37,094 bases of DNA from an uncultured Alphaproteobacteria bacterium (GCA_902625895.1 CACODD010000010.1:1-37094), one strand, 5' to 3'; positions 25,925 through 36,442 are shown, counted from the first letter of the stretch. The notes: generated from the letters alone by a model not told the origin. Numbers and translations: made by a program.

Positions 25925-28006
25925 ATGACAAGAAAGACAAATTTAGATAATTATAGAAATATTGGAATTATGGCTCACATAGATGCAGGTAAAACAACCA
26001 CAACTGAAAGAATCTTGTACTATACTGGTGTATCTCACAAAATAGGAGAAGTTCATGATGGGGCAGCTACAATGGATTGGATGGAGCAAGAACAAGAAAG
26101 AGGCATAACAATAACCTCGGCTGCAACAACTTGTTTTTGGAATGACAAAAGAATTAATATTATCGATACACCTGGACATGTAGACTTTACAATTGAGGTT
26201 GAAAGATCGTTAAGAGTTCTTGATGGTAGCGTTTGTGTATTTGATTCTGTAGCTGGTGTTGAGCCTCAATCAGAAACCGTTTGGAGACAAGCAGACAAAT
26301 ACGGAGTCCCTAGAATGTGTTTTGTAAACAAAATGGATAGAATTGGTGCGAACTTCTACAGGTGTGTAGATATGATTGTAGATAGGCTTGGTGCTAAACC
26401 TCTAGTAATTCAGTTACCGTTGGGCTCTGAATCAAATTTTAAAGGTTTAATCGATCTTGTTAGAATGAAAGCAGTTATTTGGCAGGAAGAAACACTGGGC
26501 GCTAAATTCACCGATGAAGAGATACCAGATGATATGATAGATGAAGCTAATAAGTATAGAGAGAAATTAGTAGAAACAGTTGTTGAGCTAGACGACGAGA
26601 TTATGGAAAAATATCTCGATGGCACCTCTCCAACTGAAGAACAAATTAAATCATTAATTAGAAAAGGTACAATAAGTAGTACATTCGTCCCTGTGCTATG
26701 TGGAAGTGCCTTCAAAAACAAAGGAGTTCAACCAATGTTGGATGCAGTTGTTGATTTCTTGCCGTCACCTTTAGATGTTCCTGCAATCAAAGGTATTAAA
26801 TACCAGAAAGAGGACGAAGCAATTACTAGAAAAAGTTCTGATACAGAACCTTTTTCGGCTCTTGCTTTTAAAATTATGAATGATCCTTTTGTAGGATCAT
26901 TAACTTTTATGAGAGTTTATTCTGGTAAAATTGAAGCTGGAAGTTCGGTTTTAAATTCAGTCAAAGATAAAAGAGAAAGATTTGGAAGGATGCTACAAAT
27001 GCATTCTAATTCCAGAGAAGATATTAAAACAGCTTATGCAGGTGACATAATCGCCGTCGCTGGACTAAAAGATACAACTACTGGTGACACCCTCTGTGAC
27101 TCAGAAGATGCTGTTGTTCTCGAAAGAATGGAGTTTCCAGACCCTGTTATTGAAGTAGCCGTAGAACCAAAAACAAAAGCAGATCAAGAAAAAATGGGCG
27201 TTGCTCTTCAACGACTTGCAGCTGAAGATCCTTCCTTCAAAGTTAGTGTTGATCATGAATCTGGTCAAACGGTTATGAAAGGAATGGGAGAACTTCATCT
27301 CGAAATTTTAGTTGATCGAATGCTTAGGGAATTTAAAGTTGATGCAACAGTGGGTGCACCCCAAGTAGCCTACAGAGAAACAATAACACAGCCTGCTTCT
27401 GTTGATTATACTCACAAGAAACAATCAGGTGGTGCTGGACAATTTGCTAAGGTTGTAATGGAATTTGAACCACTTTCTAAGGGTGATGGCTTTATCTTCG
27501 AAAGTAAAATTGTTGGAGGAAGAGTTCCTAAAGAATACATTCCTGGTGTTGAAAAAGGTTTGAAAGCCTCTATTGAAACAGGCTTTTTAGCTGGCTTTCC
27601 AGTCATTGATTTTAAATGTACACTTGTTGATGGTGCATTTCATGACGTAGACTCAAGTGTAATGGCATTCGAAATTGCCGCTAGGGCAGCATTTAGAGAA
27701 GCAATGCCAAAAGCAAAAGCTGTTCTTCTAGAACCAATGATGAAAGTTGAAGTTGTAACACCCGAAGAATACATGGGTGATATTATTGGAGATTTAAACT
27801 CTAGAAGGGGGCAAGTTTCAGGCATGGAGCAAAGGGGTGTAAATCACGTTGTTAATGGTATGGTTCCTTTAGCTAATATGTTTGGATATGTTAATAATTT
27901 ACGTTCTATGAGCCAGGGTAGAGCGAGTTACACCATGACTTTTGATCACTATGAGGAAGTTCCTCATAATGTGGCTGAAGAAGTTAAGGAAAAAGTTTCT
28001 GGTTAA
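25925..28006 (+). CDS. fusA: Elongation factor G
   Basis: EF-G is the GTPase that drives ribosomal translocation. From the ATG at 25925 it has 693 residues, the normal length; a frame extending back to 25901 lies within rpsG and is rejected. GTPase motifs are [14 protein letters not shown] (P loop), DTPGHVDF and NKMDR. Domains II-V follow, with [20 protein letters not shown] in domain IV and [18 protein letters not shown] near the end. The ribosome binding site GGTGAT overlaps the rpsG stop. There is only one EF-G in the window, clearly the housekeeping type. Confidence 0.98.
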   Translation: MTRKTNLDNYRNIGIMAHIDAGKTTTTERILYYTGVSHKIGEVHDGAATMDWMEQEQERGITITSAATTCFWNDKRINIIDTPGHVDFTIEVERSLRVLDGSVCVFDSVAGVEPQSETVWRQADKYGVPRMCFVNKMDRIGANFYRCVDMIVDRLGAKPLVIQLPLGSESNFKGLIDLVRMKAVIWQEETLGAKFTDEEIPDDMIDEANKYREKLVETVVELDDEIMEKYLDGTSPTEEQIKSLIRKGTISSTFVPVLCGSAFKNKGVQPMLDAVVDFLPSPLDVPAIKGIKYQKEDEAITRKSSDTEPFSALAFKIMNDPFVGSLTFMRVYSGKIEAGSSVLNSVKDKRERFGRMLQMHSNSREDIKTAYAGDIIAVAGLKDTTTGDTLCDSEDAVVLERMEFPDPVIEVAVEPKTKADQEKMGVALQRLAAEDPSFKVSVDHESGQTVMKGMGELHLEILVDRMLREFKVDATVGAPQVAYRETITQPASVDYTHKKQSGGAGQFAKVVMEFEPLSKGDGFIFESKIVGGRVPKEYIPGVEKGLKASIETGFLAGFPVIDFKCTLVDGAFHDVDSSVMAFEIAARAAFREAMPKAKAVLLEPMMKVEVVTPEEYMGDIIGDLNSRRGQVSGMEQRGVNHVVNGMVPLANMFGYVNNLRSMSQGRASYTMTFDHYEEVPHNVAEEVKEKVSG

Positions 28007-28030
28007 TTTTTTAAATAAGGAGTAATTAAA

Positions 28031-29221
28031 ATGGCAAAAGAAAAATTCGACAGAAGTAAACCTCATTGTAATATTGGAACAATTGGTCACGTTGATCATG
28101 GGAAAACCACTTTAACTGCAGCAATCACAAAAGTTTTATCGGAAACTGGCGGAGCGACCGCCATGGATTATGCTCAAATAGACAAAGCACCAGAAGAAAA
28201 GGAAAGAGGTATAACAATCTCCACCGCTCACGTCGAGTATCAAACAGATAAAAGACATTATGCGCACGTTGATTGTCCTGGTCATGCAGATTATGTAAAG
28301 AATATGATCACTGGCGCTGCTCAAATGGATGGTGCGATACTTGTTGTTTCAGCGGCAGACGGTCCTATGCCTCAAACTAAGGAGCATATTTTATTGGCTC
28401 GTCAAGTAGGTGTTCCGTCTATTGTCGTTTTTATGAATAAAGTTGATCAAGTAGATGATCCTGAGCTTCTCGATTTAGTTGAGATGGAAGTACGAGAGCT
28501 TTTGTCAAAGTACGAATTTGATGGCGATAATATTCCAATTGTGAAAGGTTCAGCTCTTGCAGCAATCGAAAACACAAATGAAGAAACTGGTAAAAAGGCA
28601 ATATTAGAATTAATGCAGAAGGTTGATGAACATATTCCTCAACCAACAAGACCACTTGATCAAGATTTCTTAATGCCAATTGAGGATGTTTTTTCTATTT
28701 CAGGAAGAGGAACTGTTGTGACTGGAAGAGTTGAAAGAGGTGTTGTAAATGTAAACGACGAAATAGAGATCACAGGGATTAAAGAAACTCAAAAAACTGT
28801 TTGTACTGGTGTTGAAATGTTCAGGAAACTCCTAGATAGAGGCGAAGCTGGTGACAATGTAGGTGTTCTTCTCAGAGGAACTAAAAGAGAAGAAGTTGAA
28901 AGAGGTCAAGTTCTAGCAAAACCTGGGTCCATTAAACCCCACAAAAAGTTTAAAGCAGAGGCTTACATTTTGAATAAAGACGAGGGTGGAAGGCATACAC
29001 CATTCTTCAAAAATTACAGACCTCAATTCTATTTTAGAACTACTGATGTTACTGGAACCATAGAATTACCCTCTGGAACTGAAATGGTTATGCCAGGTGA
29101 CAACGTTTCTGTTTCAGTTGAATTGTTAACCCCAATTGCAATGGACAAAGGCTTAAAGTTCGCTATTAGAGAAGGTGGAAGAACTGTGGGAGCTGGAGTT
29201 GTTGCTGAGATTGTTGAGTAA
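28031..29221 (+). CDS. tuf: Elongation factor Tu
   Basis: EF-Tu carries aminoacyl-tRNA to the ribosome. The 396 residues are typical. Motifs are [16 protein letters not shown], the effector segment [37 protein letters not shown] and the domain II/III segments [14 protein letters not shown] and PVAMDKG-like [23 protein letters not shown] strong TAAGGAG ribosome binding site lies before the ATG at 28031. It precedes rpsJ by 22 nt; whether a second tuf exists elsewhere cannot be seen. Confidence 0.99.
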   Translation: MAKEKFDRSKPHCNIGTIGHVDHGKTTLTAAITKVLSETGGATAMDYAQIDKAPEEKERGITISTAHVEYQTDKRHYAHVDCPGHADYVKNMITGAAQMDGAILVVSAADGPMPQTKEHILLARQVGVPSIVVFMNKVDQVDDPELLDLVEMEVRELLSKYEFDGDNIPIVKGSALAAIENTNEETGKKAILELMQKVDEHIPQPTRPLDQDFLMPIEDVFSISGRGTVVTGRVERGVVNVNDEIEITGIKETQKTVCTGVEMFRKLLDRGEAGDNVGVLLRGTKREEVERGQVLAKPGSIKPHKKFKAEAYILNKDEGGRHTPFFKNYRPQFYFRTTDVTGTIELPSGTEMVMPGDNVSVSVELLTPIAMDKGLKFAIREGGRTVGAGVVAEIVE

Positions 29222-29243
29222 TATTTAATAAGGACTTTGAAAG

Positions 29244-29552
29244 ATGGCTAGTCAAAACATTCGCATCAGACTTAAAGCGTTCGATCACAGAGTTTTAGAT
29301 CAAACAACACTTGAAATAGTTAATACCGCTAAAAGAACTGGTGCTAATGTAAAAGGTCCCATACCTTTACCAACAATTATTGAAAAATTTACTATATTAA
29401 AATCTCCTCATGTTGACAAAAAATCTCGTGATCAGTTAGAAATGCGAACTCATAAGCGAATGATGGATATTACCGAATGGACACCTCAAACTGTTGATGC
29501 ACTGCAAAAGTTAGAGTTAGCAGCAGGTGTTGATATAGAGATTAAACTTTAG
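29244..29552 (+). CDS. rpsJ: 30S ribosomal protein S10
   Basis: S10 is a 30S head protein that also binds NusG and NusB in coupling and antitermination. The 102 residues are standard: [45 protein letters not shown] and the C-terminal [15 protein letters not shown] lies before the ATG. It is the first S10-operon gene but follows tuf closely with no leader, so E. coli-type L4 regulation of an S10 leader is not apparent here. Confidence 0.98.
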   Translation: MASQNIRIRLKAFDHRVLDQTTLEIVNTAKRTGANVKGPIPLPTIIEKFTILKSPHVDKKSRDQLEMRTHKRMMDITEWTPQTVDALQKLELAAGVDIEIKL

Positions 29553-29560
29553 GTGACTTT

Positions 29561-30442
29561 ATGAGGGAAGGATTATTAGCTGAAAAAGTAGGAATGTCTC
29601 GATTTTATGATAAAGATAAAATCAATCATTCCGTTACAGTCCTTCAGGTAAGAGAATGCCAAGTTGTTTCTCTTAAAAGTTATGAAAAAGATGGATATAA
29701 TGCTGTCACTCTTTCTCATGGAAATTACACAAAATCTGTTGGAAAACCATTTAAAGAATTTCTTAAAAAAAATAAATTAAAAGCATTTTCTTACTCACAA
29801 GAGTTTAAGTTAAAAGAACCAAGTTCTTTTAAAATTGGGGATAAGATGAACGTATCAAACTTCATGGTGGGTCAGTTTGTCGATGTAACATCAAATTCCA
29901 TTGGGAAAGGTTTCGCCGGTGGAATGAAAAGACATAATTTTGCAGGAAATAGAGCAACTCACGGTGTATCGATATCCCATAGGTCACACGGATCAACAGG
30001 TCAATGTCAAGATCCAGGAAAAGTTTTTAAAGGAAAGAAAATGGCTGGGCGACTTGGCAATAAAAAAGTTACAATTCAGAATTTAAAAATTTTAAACATT
30101 GATACCGTAAATAATCTTATTATCCTAAAAGGTGCAGTTCCTGGACACAAAGGTTCAGTTATAAAAATAGTCGATTCGGTTAAGAAAAATCAAAAAATTT
30201 CTTTAAACGAAAACGTCAATCAAAATGTTAATGAAGACACTTTGCCTCAAGAGCCTAAAGACACTGACACGAATGTGCCTGAAAATGTTACAGAAAACAA
30301 ATCAAATGTATCCAATAACGTTGCGACTTCAACGCAAGAAAAAAATGAAAATATTCAAAAAGAAGTAGGAAAAGCTGATGTACAAGAAGAGAAACAAAAC
30401 AATCAATTAACTTCTGATACAAAGCAAACAGAAAAACCATAA
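29561..30442 (+). CDS. rplC: 50S ribosomal protein L3 with long low-complexity C-terminal tail
   Basis: L3 initiates 50S assembly near the peptidyl-transferase centre. Residues 1 to about 208 are an ordinary L3: GLLAEKVGMSRFYD, FAGGMKRHNFAGNRATHG, the RSHGSTGQCQDPGKVFKGKKMAG loop region in two conserved parts, and GAVPGHKGSVIKI. The protein then continues to 293 residues. The tail (about 30190-30439) is made mostly of Asn, Glu, Gln, Thr, Asp, Lys and Val, with repeated Asn-Val pieces (NENVNQNV, PENVTENK, NVSNNV), predicted by eye to be disordered. Alphaproteobacterial L3 often has a short charged extension; about 80 residues is unusual. The frame is continuous and the next gene starts normally 12 nt after the stop. 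Confidence 0.97.
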   Translation: MREGLLAEKVGMSRFYDKDKINHSVTVLQVRECQVVSLKSYEKDGYNAVTLSHGNYTKSVGKPFKEFLKKNKLKAFSYSQEFKLKEPSSFKIGDKMNVSNFMVGQFVDVTSNSIGKGFAGGMKRHNFAGNRATHGVSISHRSHGSTGQCQDPGKVFKGKKMAGRLGNKKVTIQNLKILNIDTVNNLIILKGAVPGHKGSVIKIVDSVKKNQKISLNENVNQNVNEDTLPQEPKDTDTNVPENVTENKSNVSNNVATSTQEKNENIQKEVGKADVQEEKQNNQLTSDTKQTEKP

Positions 30443-30454
30443 ACAATAAATGAG

Positions 30455-31078
30455 ATGAAAGAAAAAATAAATACATTAGATAACAAAACACTTAAAGAGA
30501 TCGACCTGGATAAGTCAATCTTTTCAATTGAAATCAAAGATGAAATTATTTACAGAATGGTTAGGTATCAACTTTCTAAAAGAAGAAGTGGTAACCACAA
30601 AACTAAAGGTATATCTGAGATTTCAGGAACGACAAAAAAACCTTTTAAGCAAAAAGGAACCGGTAGTGCAAGACAAGGGAGCAAAAGGTCGCCTCAAATG
30701 AGAGGCGGTGCTGTTATCTTTGGTCCGCAAGTTAGATCGCATGCACATAAACTTCCAAAAAAAATTAAAAAATTAGCTCTTAAAATGGTTCTATCTAAAA
30801 AGTTAAAAGACGGTAAGCTCAAAATAATTGATGAGCTAAAAATGGCGAAACCAAAAACCAGCCTGTTTAGAAACAAGCTCTCAAATCTAAAAATAGATTC
30901 AGCACTGTTTGTTGAAAACAAAGACATTGATAAAAATTTCTTATTAGCTGCTAAAAATGTTCCAAAAATTGATATTCTACCTTTAGTAGGATTAAACGTT
31001 TACGACATCTTGAGAAGAGATTATTTGGTTTTTTCATCAAGCGCTGTATCAGGCATTCACGAAAGGTTGAATAAATGA
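30455..31078 (+). CDS. rplD: 50S ribosomal protein L4
   Basis: L4 binds 23S rRNA with a long loop lining the peptide exit tunnel. The 207 residues have the family loop FKQKGTGSARQGSKRSPQM followed by RGGAVIFGPQVRSHAHKL, and a C-terminal domain with GLNVYDILRRDYLVFS. Start ATG 30455 is preceded by a weak ATGAGATG context. The stop overlaps the rplW start by 4 nt (ATGA). Confidence 0.97.
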   Translation: MKEKINTLDNKTLKEIDLDKSIFSIEIKDEIIYRMVRYQLSKRRSGNHKTKGISEISGTTKKPFKQKGTGSARQGSKRSPQMRGGAVIFGPQVRSHAHKLPKKIKKLALKMVLSKKLKDGKLKIIDELKMAKPKTSLFRNKLSNLKIDSALFVENKDIDKNFLLAAKNVPKIDILPLVGLNVYDILRRDYLVFSSSAVSGIHERLNK

Positions 31079-31380
31079 AAAAAATTTCAACTCAGAAGTT
31101 ATACGAAATTATCAGAAATCCTTTGGTTTCGGAAAAATCCACCTATGTTTCACAATTCAATTACTACGTTTTTAAAGTTTCTAATAAGTCAACTAAACCT
31201 CAAATAAAACAAGCAGTCGAGAAGTTGTTTGATGTAAAAGTCTTATCAGTTAACACGCTAAATCAAAACGGTAAAATTAAAAAATTTAGAAATATTTCAG
31301 GTAAACGACCAGATTTTAAGAAAGCATTTGTCAAACTTGCTGAGGGAAATACGATAGATACAACAGTAGAGGTTAAGTAA
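31075..31380 (+). CDS. rplW: 50S ribosomal protein L23
   Basis: L23 sits at the tunnel exit and is the docking site for signal recognition particle and trigger factor. The 101 residues carry the typical IIRNPLVSEKSTYVSQ, YVFKVSNKSTKPQIKQAVE, LFDVKVLSVNTLN and RPDFKKAFVKLAEG. Start is set by the ATGA overlap with rplD; rplB begins 3 nt after the stop. Confidence 0.97.
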   Translation: MKKISTQKLYEIIRNPLVSEKSTYVSQFNYYVFKVSNKSTKPQIKQAVEKLFDVKVLSVNTLNQNGKIKKFRNISGKRPDFKKAFVKLAEGNTIDTTVEVK

Positions 31381-31383
31381 ACT

Positions 31384-32208
31384 ATGGCATTAAAACAATT
31401 CAAACCAAACACCGCTGGTCAGAGAGGGCTCGTATTAACTGACAATAGTGATTTACACAAAGGAAAACCATTTAAAAAACTTACAAAAGGTTTAACAAAA
31501 AGTGGTGGAAGAAATAATTTCGGTCATCTAACCTCAAGAAGACAGGGTGGAGGACACAAAAGAAAATATAGATTGGTAGACTTTAAAAGAAATTTAAAAG
31601 ACGTTTTTGCAACGGTAGAAAGAATCGAATACGACCCCAATAGAACTGCTAATATTGCACTCATCAAATATGAAAATAATATATTTTCATATATAATTTC
31701 ACCTCAAAAATTAAAGATAGGTGACAAAATTATTTCATCAGATAAAGCAGACATAAAAGTAGGGAATTGTATGCAACTTAAAAACATTCCTACAGATACA
31801 TTAATTCACAATGTTGAAATGAAGCCTGGTAAAGGTGGACAACTCAATAGATCTGCTGGAACTTACAGTCAACTTATTGGAAAAGATTCTGAATATGCTC
31901 AGATTAAACTTTCATCTGGCGAAATTAGAATAGTGAGAATAGAGTGTCGTGCAACTATTGGAATGGTTTCAAATCCAGATAACAAAAATATTAAACTTGG
32001 TAAAGCAGGAAGAAAACGCTGGATGGGAGTTCGCCCTGTAGTACGTGGTGTTGCAATGAATCCTGTTGATCATCCTCACGGAGGAGGTGAAGGTCGAACC
32101 TCTGGTGGAAGAAACCCGGTTTCTAGAAAAGGTTTCTCAGCAAAGGGAAAGAAAACCAGAAACAATAAAAGAACCGATAAATATATTATTAGAAGAGGTA
32201 AAAAATAA
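31384..32208 (+). CDS. rplB: 50S ribosomal protein L2
   Basis: L2 is essential for subunit association and peptidyl-transferase centre formation. The 274 residues show [20 protein letters not shown], the RNA-binding SH3-like core, [19 protein letters not shown] and the invariant histidine segment [20 protein letters not shown]. Length and ends are normal. The final base is shared with the rpsS ATG (TAATG arrangement). Confidence 0.99.
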   Translation: MALKQFKPNTAGQRGLVLTDNSDLHKGKPFKKLTKGLTKSGGRNNFGHLTSRRQGGGHKRKYRLVDFKRNLKDVFATVERIEYDPNRTANIALIKYENNIFSYIISPQKLKIGDKIISSDKADIKVGNCMQLKNIPTDTLIHNVEMKPGKGGQLNRSAGTYSQLIGKDSEYAQIKLSSGEIRIVRIECRATIGMVSNPDNKNIKLGKAGRKRWMGVRPVVRGVAMNPVDHPHGGGEGRTSGGRNPVSRKGFSAKGKKTRNNKRTDKYIIRRGKK

Positions 32209-32480
32209 TGTCTAGATCAGTTTGGAAAGGCCCATTTGTTGATGTTTATTTGATTAAGAAAGCTGAGGTCGTAAAGAGTTCTGGAAGAAACGACGTAATA
32301 AAGACTTGGTCAAGAAGGTCCACTATTCTACCAGAGTTTGTTGGTTTAACTTTCGGTGTACATAACGGGAAAAAGCACATACCTGTTACAGTTAGTGAAA
32401 ACATGGTTGGCCACAAATTTGGAGAGTTTTCTCCTACCAGAACTTATAAAGGGCATAATGCTGATAAGAAAACGTCATAG
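32208..32480 (+). CDS. rpsS: 30S ribosomal protein S19
   Basis: S19 forms the 30S head complex with S13 near the A-site finger. The 90 residues are standard: [53 protein letters not shown] and [12 protein letters not shown]. The start overlaps the rplB stop by one base, which implies coupled translation; rplV follows after 15 nt. Confidence 0.98.
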   Translation: MSRSVWKGPFVDVYLIKKAEVVKSSGRNDVIKTWSRRSTILPEFVGLTFGVHNGKKHIPVTVSENMVGHKFGEFSPTRTYKGHNADKKTS

Positions 32481-32495
32481 GAAATTTTAAAGATT

Positions 32496-32921
32496 ATGGT
32501 TAAAAAGAATGATAATGAAGAGATTTTAGTGGTGCAAGCAATTGGCAAATCTTTAAAATCCAGTCCTCAAAAAACAAATCTTGTTTTGGGATTAATCAGA
32601 GGTCTTAAAGTTGAAAAAGCTATTAATAATTTACTTTTTTCCAAAAGAAGAATTTCTGGCGAAGTTTTAAAAATTTTAAAATCTGCAATTTCTAATGCCG
32701 AAAACAATCATCAACTCGATATAGATAAATTATTTGTCAAAGAGGCAAGCGTCGGCAAATCAATGGTTCTAAAGAGGTTTAGACCAAGAGCTCGAGGAAG
32801 GGCTGGAAAAATCTTAAAGACCTTTTCTAGAATAAGAATTCTTGTGCAAGAAAGAGAAGAGCTTGAAGAAAAAAAAACAGTAAATAAAAAAATGAAGGAA
32901 GATAATGGGACAAAAAACTAA
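32496..32921 (+). CDS. rplV: 50S ribosomal protein L22 with lysine-rich tail
   Basis: L22 lines the exit tunnel with its beta-hairpin. The core is clear: [49 protein letters not shown] and [20 protein letters not shown] with the hairpin, then IRILVQE. The protein is 141 residues, longer than the usual 110-125, because of a charged tail after residue about 118 (Glu/Lys rich, [18 protein letters not shown]). The last 17 nt overlap the start of rpsC, so part of the tail is encoded in sequence that also encodes S3. Confidence 0.97.
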   Translation: MVKKNDNEEILVVQAIGKSLKSSPQKTNLVLGLIRGLKVEKAINNLLFSKRRISGEVLKILKSAISNAENNHQLDIDKLFVKEASVGKSMVLKRFRPRARGRAGKILKTFSRIRILVQEREELEEKKTVNKKMKEDNGTKN

Positions 32922-33597
32922 TCCAATTGGTCTTAGATTGGGCATAATTAAGTCATGGGAGTCAAGATGGTTTTCAGAAAAAAATTATTCTGGACTTCTT
33001 CAAGAAGATATTAACCTTAGAAGGTTTTTAATGAAAAGATTGAGCTCAGCAGGAATTTCAAAGATTGTGATTGAAAGACCAGCAAAATTAGCAAATATTA
33101 CACTTTATACATCGAGACCTGGTGTAATAATTGGTAAAAAGGGCTCTGATATAGAGAAATTAAAAAAATCAGTAACCAAAATGGTCAGTGGGGATGTAAA
33201 TATTAATATTGTTGAAATTAAAAAACCAGAACTTGATTCCCAACTGGTTGCAGATAACATAGCTCAACAACTGGAAAAAAGAGTTGCATTTAGAAGAGCA
33301 ATGAAAAGGGCTGTTCAATCTGCCATGAGATTGGGTGCAGAGGGCATAAGAGTAAATTGTAGTGGTAGACTTGGAGGTGCTGAAATCGCCAGAACAGAAT
33401 GGTATAGAGAGGGAAGAGTTCCTTTACATACACTTAGAGCAGATGTAGATTATGGAGTCTCAAGAGCAAACACGACTTATGGAATTTGTGGCGTTAAGGT
33501 ATGGATATTTAAAGGTGAAAAATTTGAAAGAGAAACAAACGATAATAACAATCCCGATAAAGTTTCTAATGATGAATTAAAGAAAGTCGATAGTTAA
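32905..33597 (+). CDS. rpsC: 30S ribosomal protein S3
   Basis: S3 lies at the mRNA entry channel and has helicase-like function. The 230 residues include [20 protein letters not shown], a type II KH domain with the GKKG loop in [18 protein letters not shown], and the C-terminal [20 protein letters not shown] and [12 protein letters not shown] segments. The last about 22 residues are a polar Asn/Asp/Lys tail. Its GATAATGG start lies inside rplV (17-nt overlap). Confidence 0.98.
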   Translation: MGQKTNPIGLRLGIIKSWESRWFSEKNYSGLLQEDINLRRFLMKRLSSAGISKIVIERPAKLANITLYTSRPGVIIGKKGSDIEKLKKSVTKMVSGDVNINIVEIKKPELDSQLVADNIAQQLEKRVAFRRAMKRAVQSAMRLGAEGIRVNCSGRLGGAEIARTEWYREGRVPLHTLRADVDYGVSRANTTYGICGVKVWIFKGEKFERETNDNNNPDKVSNDELKKVDS

Positions 33598-33599
33598 AA

Positions 33600-34013
33600 A
33601 TGTTACAACCTAAAAAACCTAAATTCAGAAAACAATTTAAAGGGAGAATGCACGGAATTTCTAAAGGGGGCAACTTCCTAAATTTTGGTGCATTTGGACT
33701 AAAAGCGTTAACACCTGCAAGAATCACATCAAGACAGATTGAATCGGCTCGTAGGTGTATTTCGAGGCATTTAAAAAGGTCTGGTCGTGTTTGGATACGC
33801 ATCTTTCCTGATGTTCCTGTTTCAAAAAAGCCTGCCGAAGTGAGACAAGGCAAAGGTAAGGGTGCAGTTGAGTTTTGGGCTGCAAAAGTTAAACCAGGAA
33901 AAATTTTGTTTGAAATTGACGGTGTTCCAAAAAATTTAGCTGAAGAAGCCTTTGACCTGGCCTCCGCTAAATTACCCAATAAAACAAAATTCGTGACGAG
34001 GTTAGGTTCGTAA
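33600..34013 (+). CDS. rplP: 50S ribosomal protein L16
   Basis: L16 contacts A-site tRNA and helps form the peptidyl-transferase site. The 137 residues are standard: [59 protein letters not shown] and [19 protein letters not shown]. The start is 2 nt after the rpsC stop. The stop TAATG shares its last base with the rpmC ATG. Confidence 0.98.
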   Translation: MLQPKKPKFRKQFKGRMHGISKGGNFLNFGAFGLKALTPARITSRQIESARRCISRHLKRSGRVWIRIFPDVPVSKKPAEVRQGKGKGAVEFWAAKVKPGKILFEIDGVPKNLAEEAFDLASAKLPNKTKFVTRLGS

Positions 34014-34219
34014 TGGAAAAATTTTCAGAGCTTATAAAACTTGATTTAAACATTCTAAAAGACAAAATGGGCTTGTTGAGAAAAGAGTCGCTAAATTTAA
34101 GGTTTCAAAAAAGTTCAGGTCAACTTGAAAAGACAGCAAGAATTTCAGTTGTAAAAAAACAAATTGCAAGAGTTAAAACAGCAATAAATTTTAATAAAAA
34201 GATGAAAGGCGAAAAATAA
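34013..34219 (+). CDS. rpmC: 50S ribosomal protein L29
   Basis: L29 is a small helical-hairpin protein near the tunnel exit. The 68 residues have the expected two helices, with LRKESLNLRFQKSSGQLEK and ARISVVKKQIARVKTAIN. The start overlaps the rplP stop by one base. Sequence divergence is normal for this small protein; position between rplP and rpsQ settles the call. Confidence 0.95.
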   Translation: MEKFSELIKLDLNILKDKMGLLRKESLNLRFQKSSGQLEKTARISVVKKQIARVKTAINFNKKMKGEK

Positions 34220-34222
34220 GAT

Positions 34223-34456
34223 ATGCCAAAAAGAGTTTTAAAAGGTGTAGTTGTATCAGATAAGGCAGAGAAAACTATAACAGTTAAAGTTAGCCGTAAA
34301 GTCATGCATCCTGTTTATAAAAAATACATAAATCGATCGAAAAAATATTCTGTTCATGATGAGGAAAACAAATTTAAAATTGGTCAGCTTGTTTCGATTC
34401 AGGAAAATAAACCTATTTCAAAAACCAAAAAATGGATAGTAATTAGTAAAGGATAA
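34223..34456 (+). CDS. rpsQ: 30S ribosomal protein S17
   Basis: S17 is a primary 16S rRNA-binding OB-fold protein. The 77 residues include [40 protein letters not shown] and the [18 protein letters not shown] and [11 protein letters not shown] segments characteristic of the family. It is 3 nt from each neighbour in the spc-type gene order. Confidence 0.97.
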   Translation: MPKRVLKGVVVSDKAEKTITVKVSRKVMHPVYKKYINRSKKYSVHDEENKFKIGQLVSIQENKPISKTKKWIVISKG

Positions 34457-34459
34457 ATA

Positions 34460-34828
34460 ATGATACAAATGCAATCAAATCTATTAGTAGCAGACAATTC
34501 CGGAGCAAAAAAAATCCAATGCATAAAGGTTTTAGGTGGCTCAAAAAGAAGGTTCGCGTCTGTTGGTGATGTAATAGTTATTACTGTAAAAGATGCTATC
34601 CCAAGAGGAAAAGTTAAAAAAGGAGAGATCCATAAAGCAGTTATTGTTAGGACTGCAAAAGAAGTTTATAGATCAGACGGATCTTCCATAAGATTTGATA
34701 GAAATGCAGCTGTTTTAATTAATAATAATGGAGAACCACTTGGAACTAGAATATTTGGTCCAGTTACCAGAGAATTAAGAGCTAGGAAGTATATGAAAAT
34801 AATATCTTTAGCTCCGGAGGTTTTGTAA
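34460..34828 (+). CDS. rplN: 50S ribosomal protein L14
   Basis: L14 lies at the subunit interface and is the binding site of RsfS. The 122 residues are the usual length: [60 protein letters not shown] and [20 protein letters not shown]. It abuts rplX directly, with no spacer; the Shine-Dalgarno CGGAGG of rplX lies within its last codons. Confidence 0.98.
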   Translation: MIQMQSNLLVADNSGAKKIQCIKVLGGSKRRFASVGDVIVITVKDAIPRGKVKKGEIHKAVIVRTAKEVYRSDGSSIRFDRNAAVLINNNGEPLGTRIFGPVTRELRARKYMKIISLAPEVL

Positions 34829-35152
34829 ATGTCAGCTAAAATTAAAAAAGGAGATGATGTTATTGTCTTGTCGGGAAAAGACAAAGGTAAGACAGGAAAA
34901 ATCTTGAAAATAATTAAAGGTAAAGACAAGCCTACAAAGGCTATAGTTGAAGGAGCTAACATCGTTAAAAAACACACGAAACAATCAGCTACACAAAAAG
35001 GTGGAATTGAAAGCATAGAGATGCCGATGCATTTATGTAAGTTATCATTGATTGATCCAAAAACAACAAAAGCTTCAAGAGTAGGTTTTAAGTTTTTAAA
35101 AGATGGAAAAAAAGTAAGATTTTTTAAAAAATCAGGAGAAACACTTAACTAA
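34829..35152 (+). CDS. rplX: 50S ribosomal protein L24
   Basis: L24 is an assembly initiator for the 50S subunit. The 107 residues open with a KOW motif [20 protein letters not shown], followed by [37 protein letters not shown] and [15 protein letters not shown]. The start codon follows the rplN stop without a gap, and CGGAGG just upstream is a strong ribosome binding site. Confidence 0.98.
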   Translation: MSAKIKKGDDVIVLSGKDKGKTGKILKIIKGKDKPTKAIVEGANIVKKHTKQSATQKGGIESIEMPMHLCKLSLIDPKTTKASRVGFKFLKDGKKVRFFKKSGETLN

Positions 35153-35159
35153 GTTTAAT

Positions 35160-35699
35160 ATGGCACGATTAGCAGAAAAATACGAATCTGAAATAAGAGT
35201 AAAGTTAAAAGAAAAGTTTAGCTTAAAAAATATTTTTGAAGTTCCAAAGCTAGACAAAATTGTTGTGAATATTGGAGTTGGTGAAGCCGTTTCTGATTCG
35301 AAAGTCATCAATAAAGCAATCGAAGATCTTTCTCTTATTACTGGACAAAAGCCTGTTGTTACTAAGGCAAAAAAATCAATTGCAGGTTTTAAATTGAGAA
35401 AGGGACTTAACATTGGATGTAAAGTCACATTGCGTAAAAAACGTATGTTTGAGTTTTTAGATCGCCTTATATTTATTGCTTTACCGAGGGTCAGAGATTT
35501 TAAAGGTCTGTCAAAAAAATCTTTCGATGGTAATGGTAATTATTCAATCGGTATTAAAGAACAAATCATTTTTCCTGAGATTGACTACGATAAAGTTGAT
35601 AAAATTAGAGGGATGGACATTACCATCACAACCACAACATCAAACCAAGATCATGCCTACGAATTATTAAAAAGTTTTAACCTTCCGTTTAAAGATTAA
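35160..35699 (+). CDS. rplE: 50S ribosomal protein L5
   Basis: L5 binds 5S rRNA and contacts P-site tRNA and S13. The 179 residues show [59 protein letters not shown] and [20 protein letters not shown], with the normal C-terminus. It starts 7 nt after rplX; a frame inside it at 35476-35670 is a shadow. Confidence 0.98.
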   Translation: MARLAEKYESEIRVKLKEKFSLKNIFEVPKLDKIVVNIGVGEAVSDSKVINKAIEDLSLITGQKPVVTKAKKSIAGFKLRKGLNIGCKVTLRKKRMFEFLDRLIFIALPRVRDFKGLSKKSFDGNGNYSIGIKEQIIFPEIDYDKVDKIRGMDITITTTTSNQDHAYELLKSFNLPFKD

Positions 35700-35708
35700 G
35701 GAGTATTA

Positions 35709-36014
35709 ATGTCTAAATTAAGTATTATTGAGAGAAACAAAAAAAGAATGAAAATGTATAATAAGTTTAAAGCCAAACGAAATAAACTATTGAAGATTGC
35801 AAACAATAAAAAATTAAGTCCTGATGAGCAGTTTAAAGCCAGATTGCAATTATCAAAGATCCCAAGGAATGCATCAAAAGTAAGAATTAGAAATAGATGT
35901 GCACTTACAGGAAGATCTAGGGGGGTTTATAGAAAATTTAAGTTATCTAGAATAGCTTTTAGAGAGTTAGCTGCCATTGGTCAAATTCCAGGAATAACAA
36001 AATCAAGTTGGTAG
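35709..36014 (+). CDS. rpsN: 30S ribosomal protein S14 (long, zinc-independent form)
   Basis: S14 is a 30S head protein. At 101 residues and without the CxxC zinc ribbon it is the long C-minus form usual in proteobacteria. Landmarks are [36 protein letters not shown], the [16 protein letters not shown] segment and [16 protein letters not shown] at the end. A TAAGGAG ribosome binding site overlaps the rplE stop. Confidence 0.98.
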   Translation: MSKLSIIERNKKRMKMYNKFKAKRNKLLKIANNKKLSPDEQFKARLQLSKIPRNASKVRIRNRCALTGRSRGVYRKFKLSRIAFRELAAIGQIPGITKSSW

Positions 36015-36033
36015 ATAAGAAAGGATTATTAAT

Positions 36034-36432
36034 ATGAGTTTGTCAGACCCATTAGGTGATATGTTAACAAGGATAAGAAATGGTCAACTTCGAAGAAAAG
36101 ATTCAGTACTAATGCCAGCGTCCAGGTTCAGAGGTAACGTTCTTGATGTTCTTCATAGAGAAGGTTATATTAAGGGTTTTAAGAAGATCGAGTTAGAAAA
36201 TCACAAAAATAATTTTCAGATTGAATTAAAATATGTAGACGGAGAACCTGTAATTAAAGAAATTTCACGAATATCGACACCTGGTAGAAGAGTTTATTCA
36301 AAAATTGGAGATCTTCAAAGAAATTTCGATGGTCTCGGAATATCAATTTTGTCGACATCAAAAGGCGTGCTTTCTGATAGCGAAGCAAGAGACGAAAATG
36401 TTGGTGGCGAAATATTGTGTAAGGTTTTTTAG
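36034..36432 (+). CDS. rpsH: 30S ribosomal protein S8
   Basis: S8 binds the central domain of 16S rRNA and in E. coli represses the spc operon. The 132 residues show MSLSDPLGDMLTRIRNGQ, REGYIKGFKKIE, RISTPGRRVYSKIGDL and the C-terminal GISILSTSKGVLSDSEARDE, all typical. AGGATT lies upstream of the ATG, and rplF starts 10 nt after the stop. Confidence 0.98.
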   Translation: MSLSDPLGDMLTRIRNGQLRRKDSVLMPASRFRGNVLDVLHREGYIKGFKKIELENHKNNFQIELKYVDGEPVIKEISRISTPGRRVYSKIGDLQRNFDGLGISILSTSKGVLSDSEARDENVGGEILCKVF

Positions 36433-36442
36433 GAGATTGTAA

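Noticed and set aside
30288..30491. Minus-strand frame opposite the L3 tail as an alternative gene.
   Set aside because: The hydrophobic Phe/Leu translation is what the Lys/Glu/Asn-rich sense codons give on the other strand. No ribosome binding site or domain.
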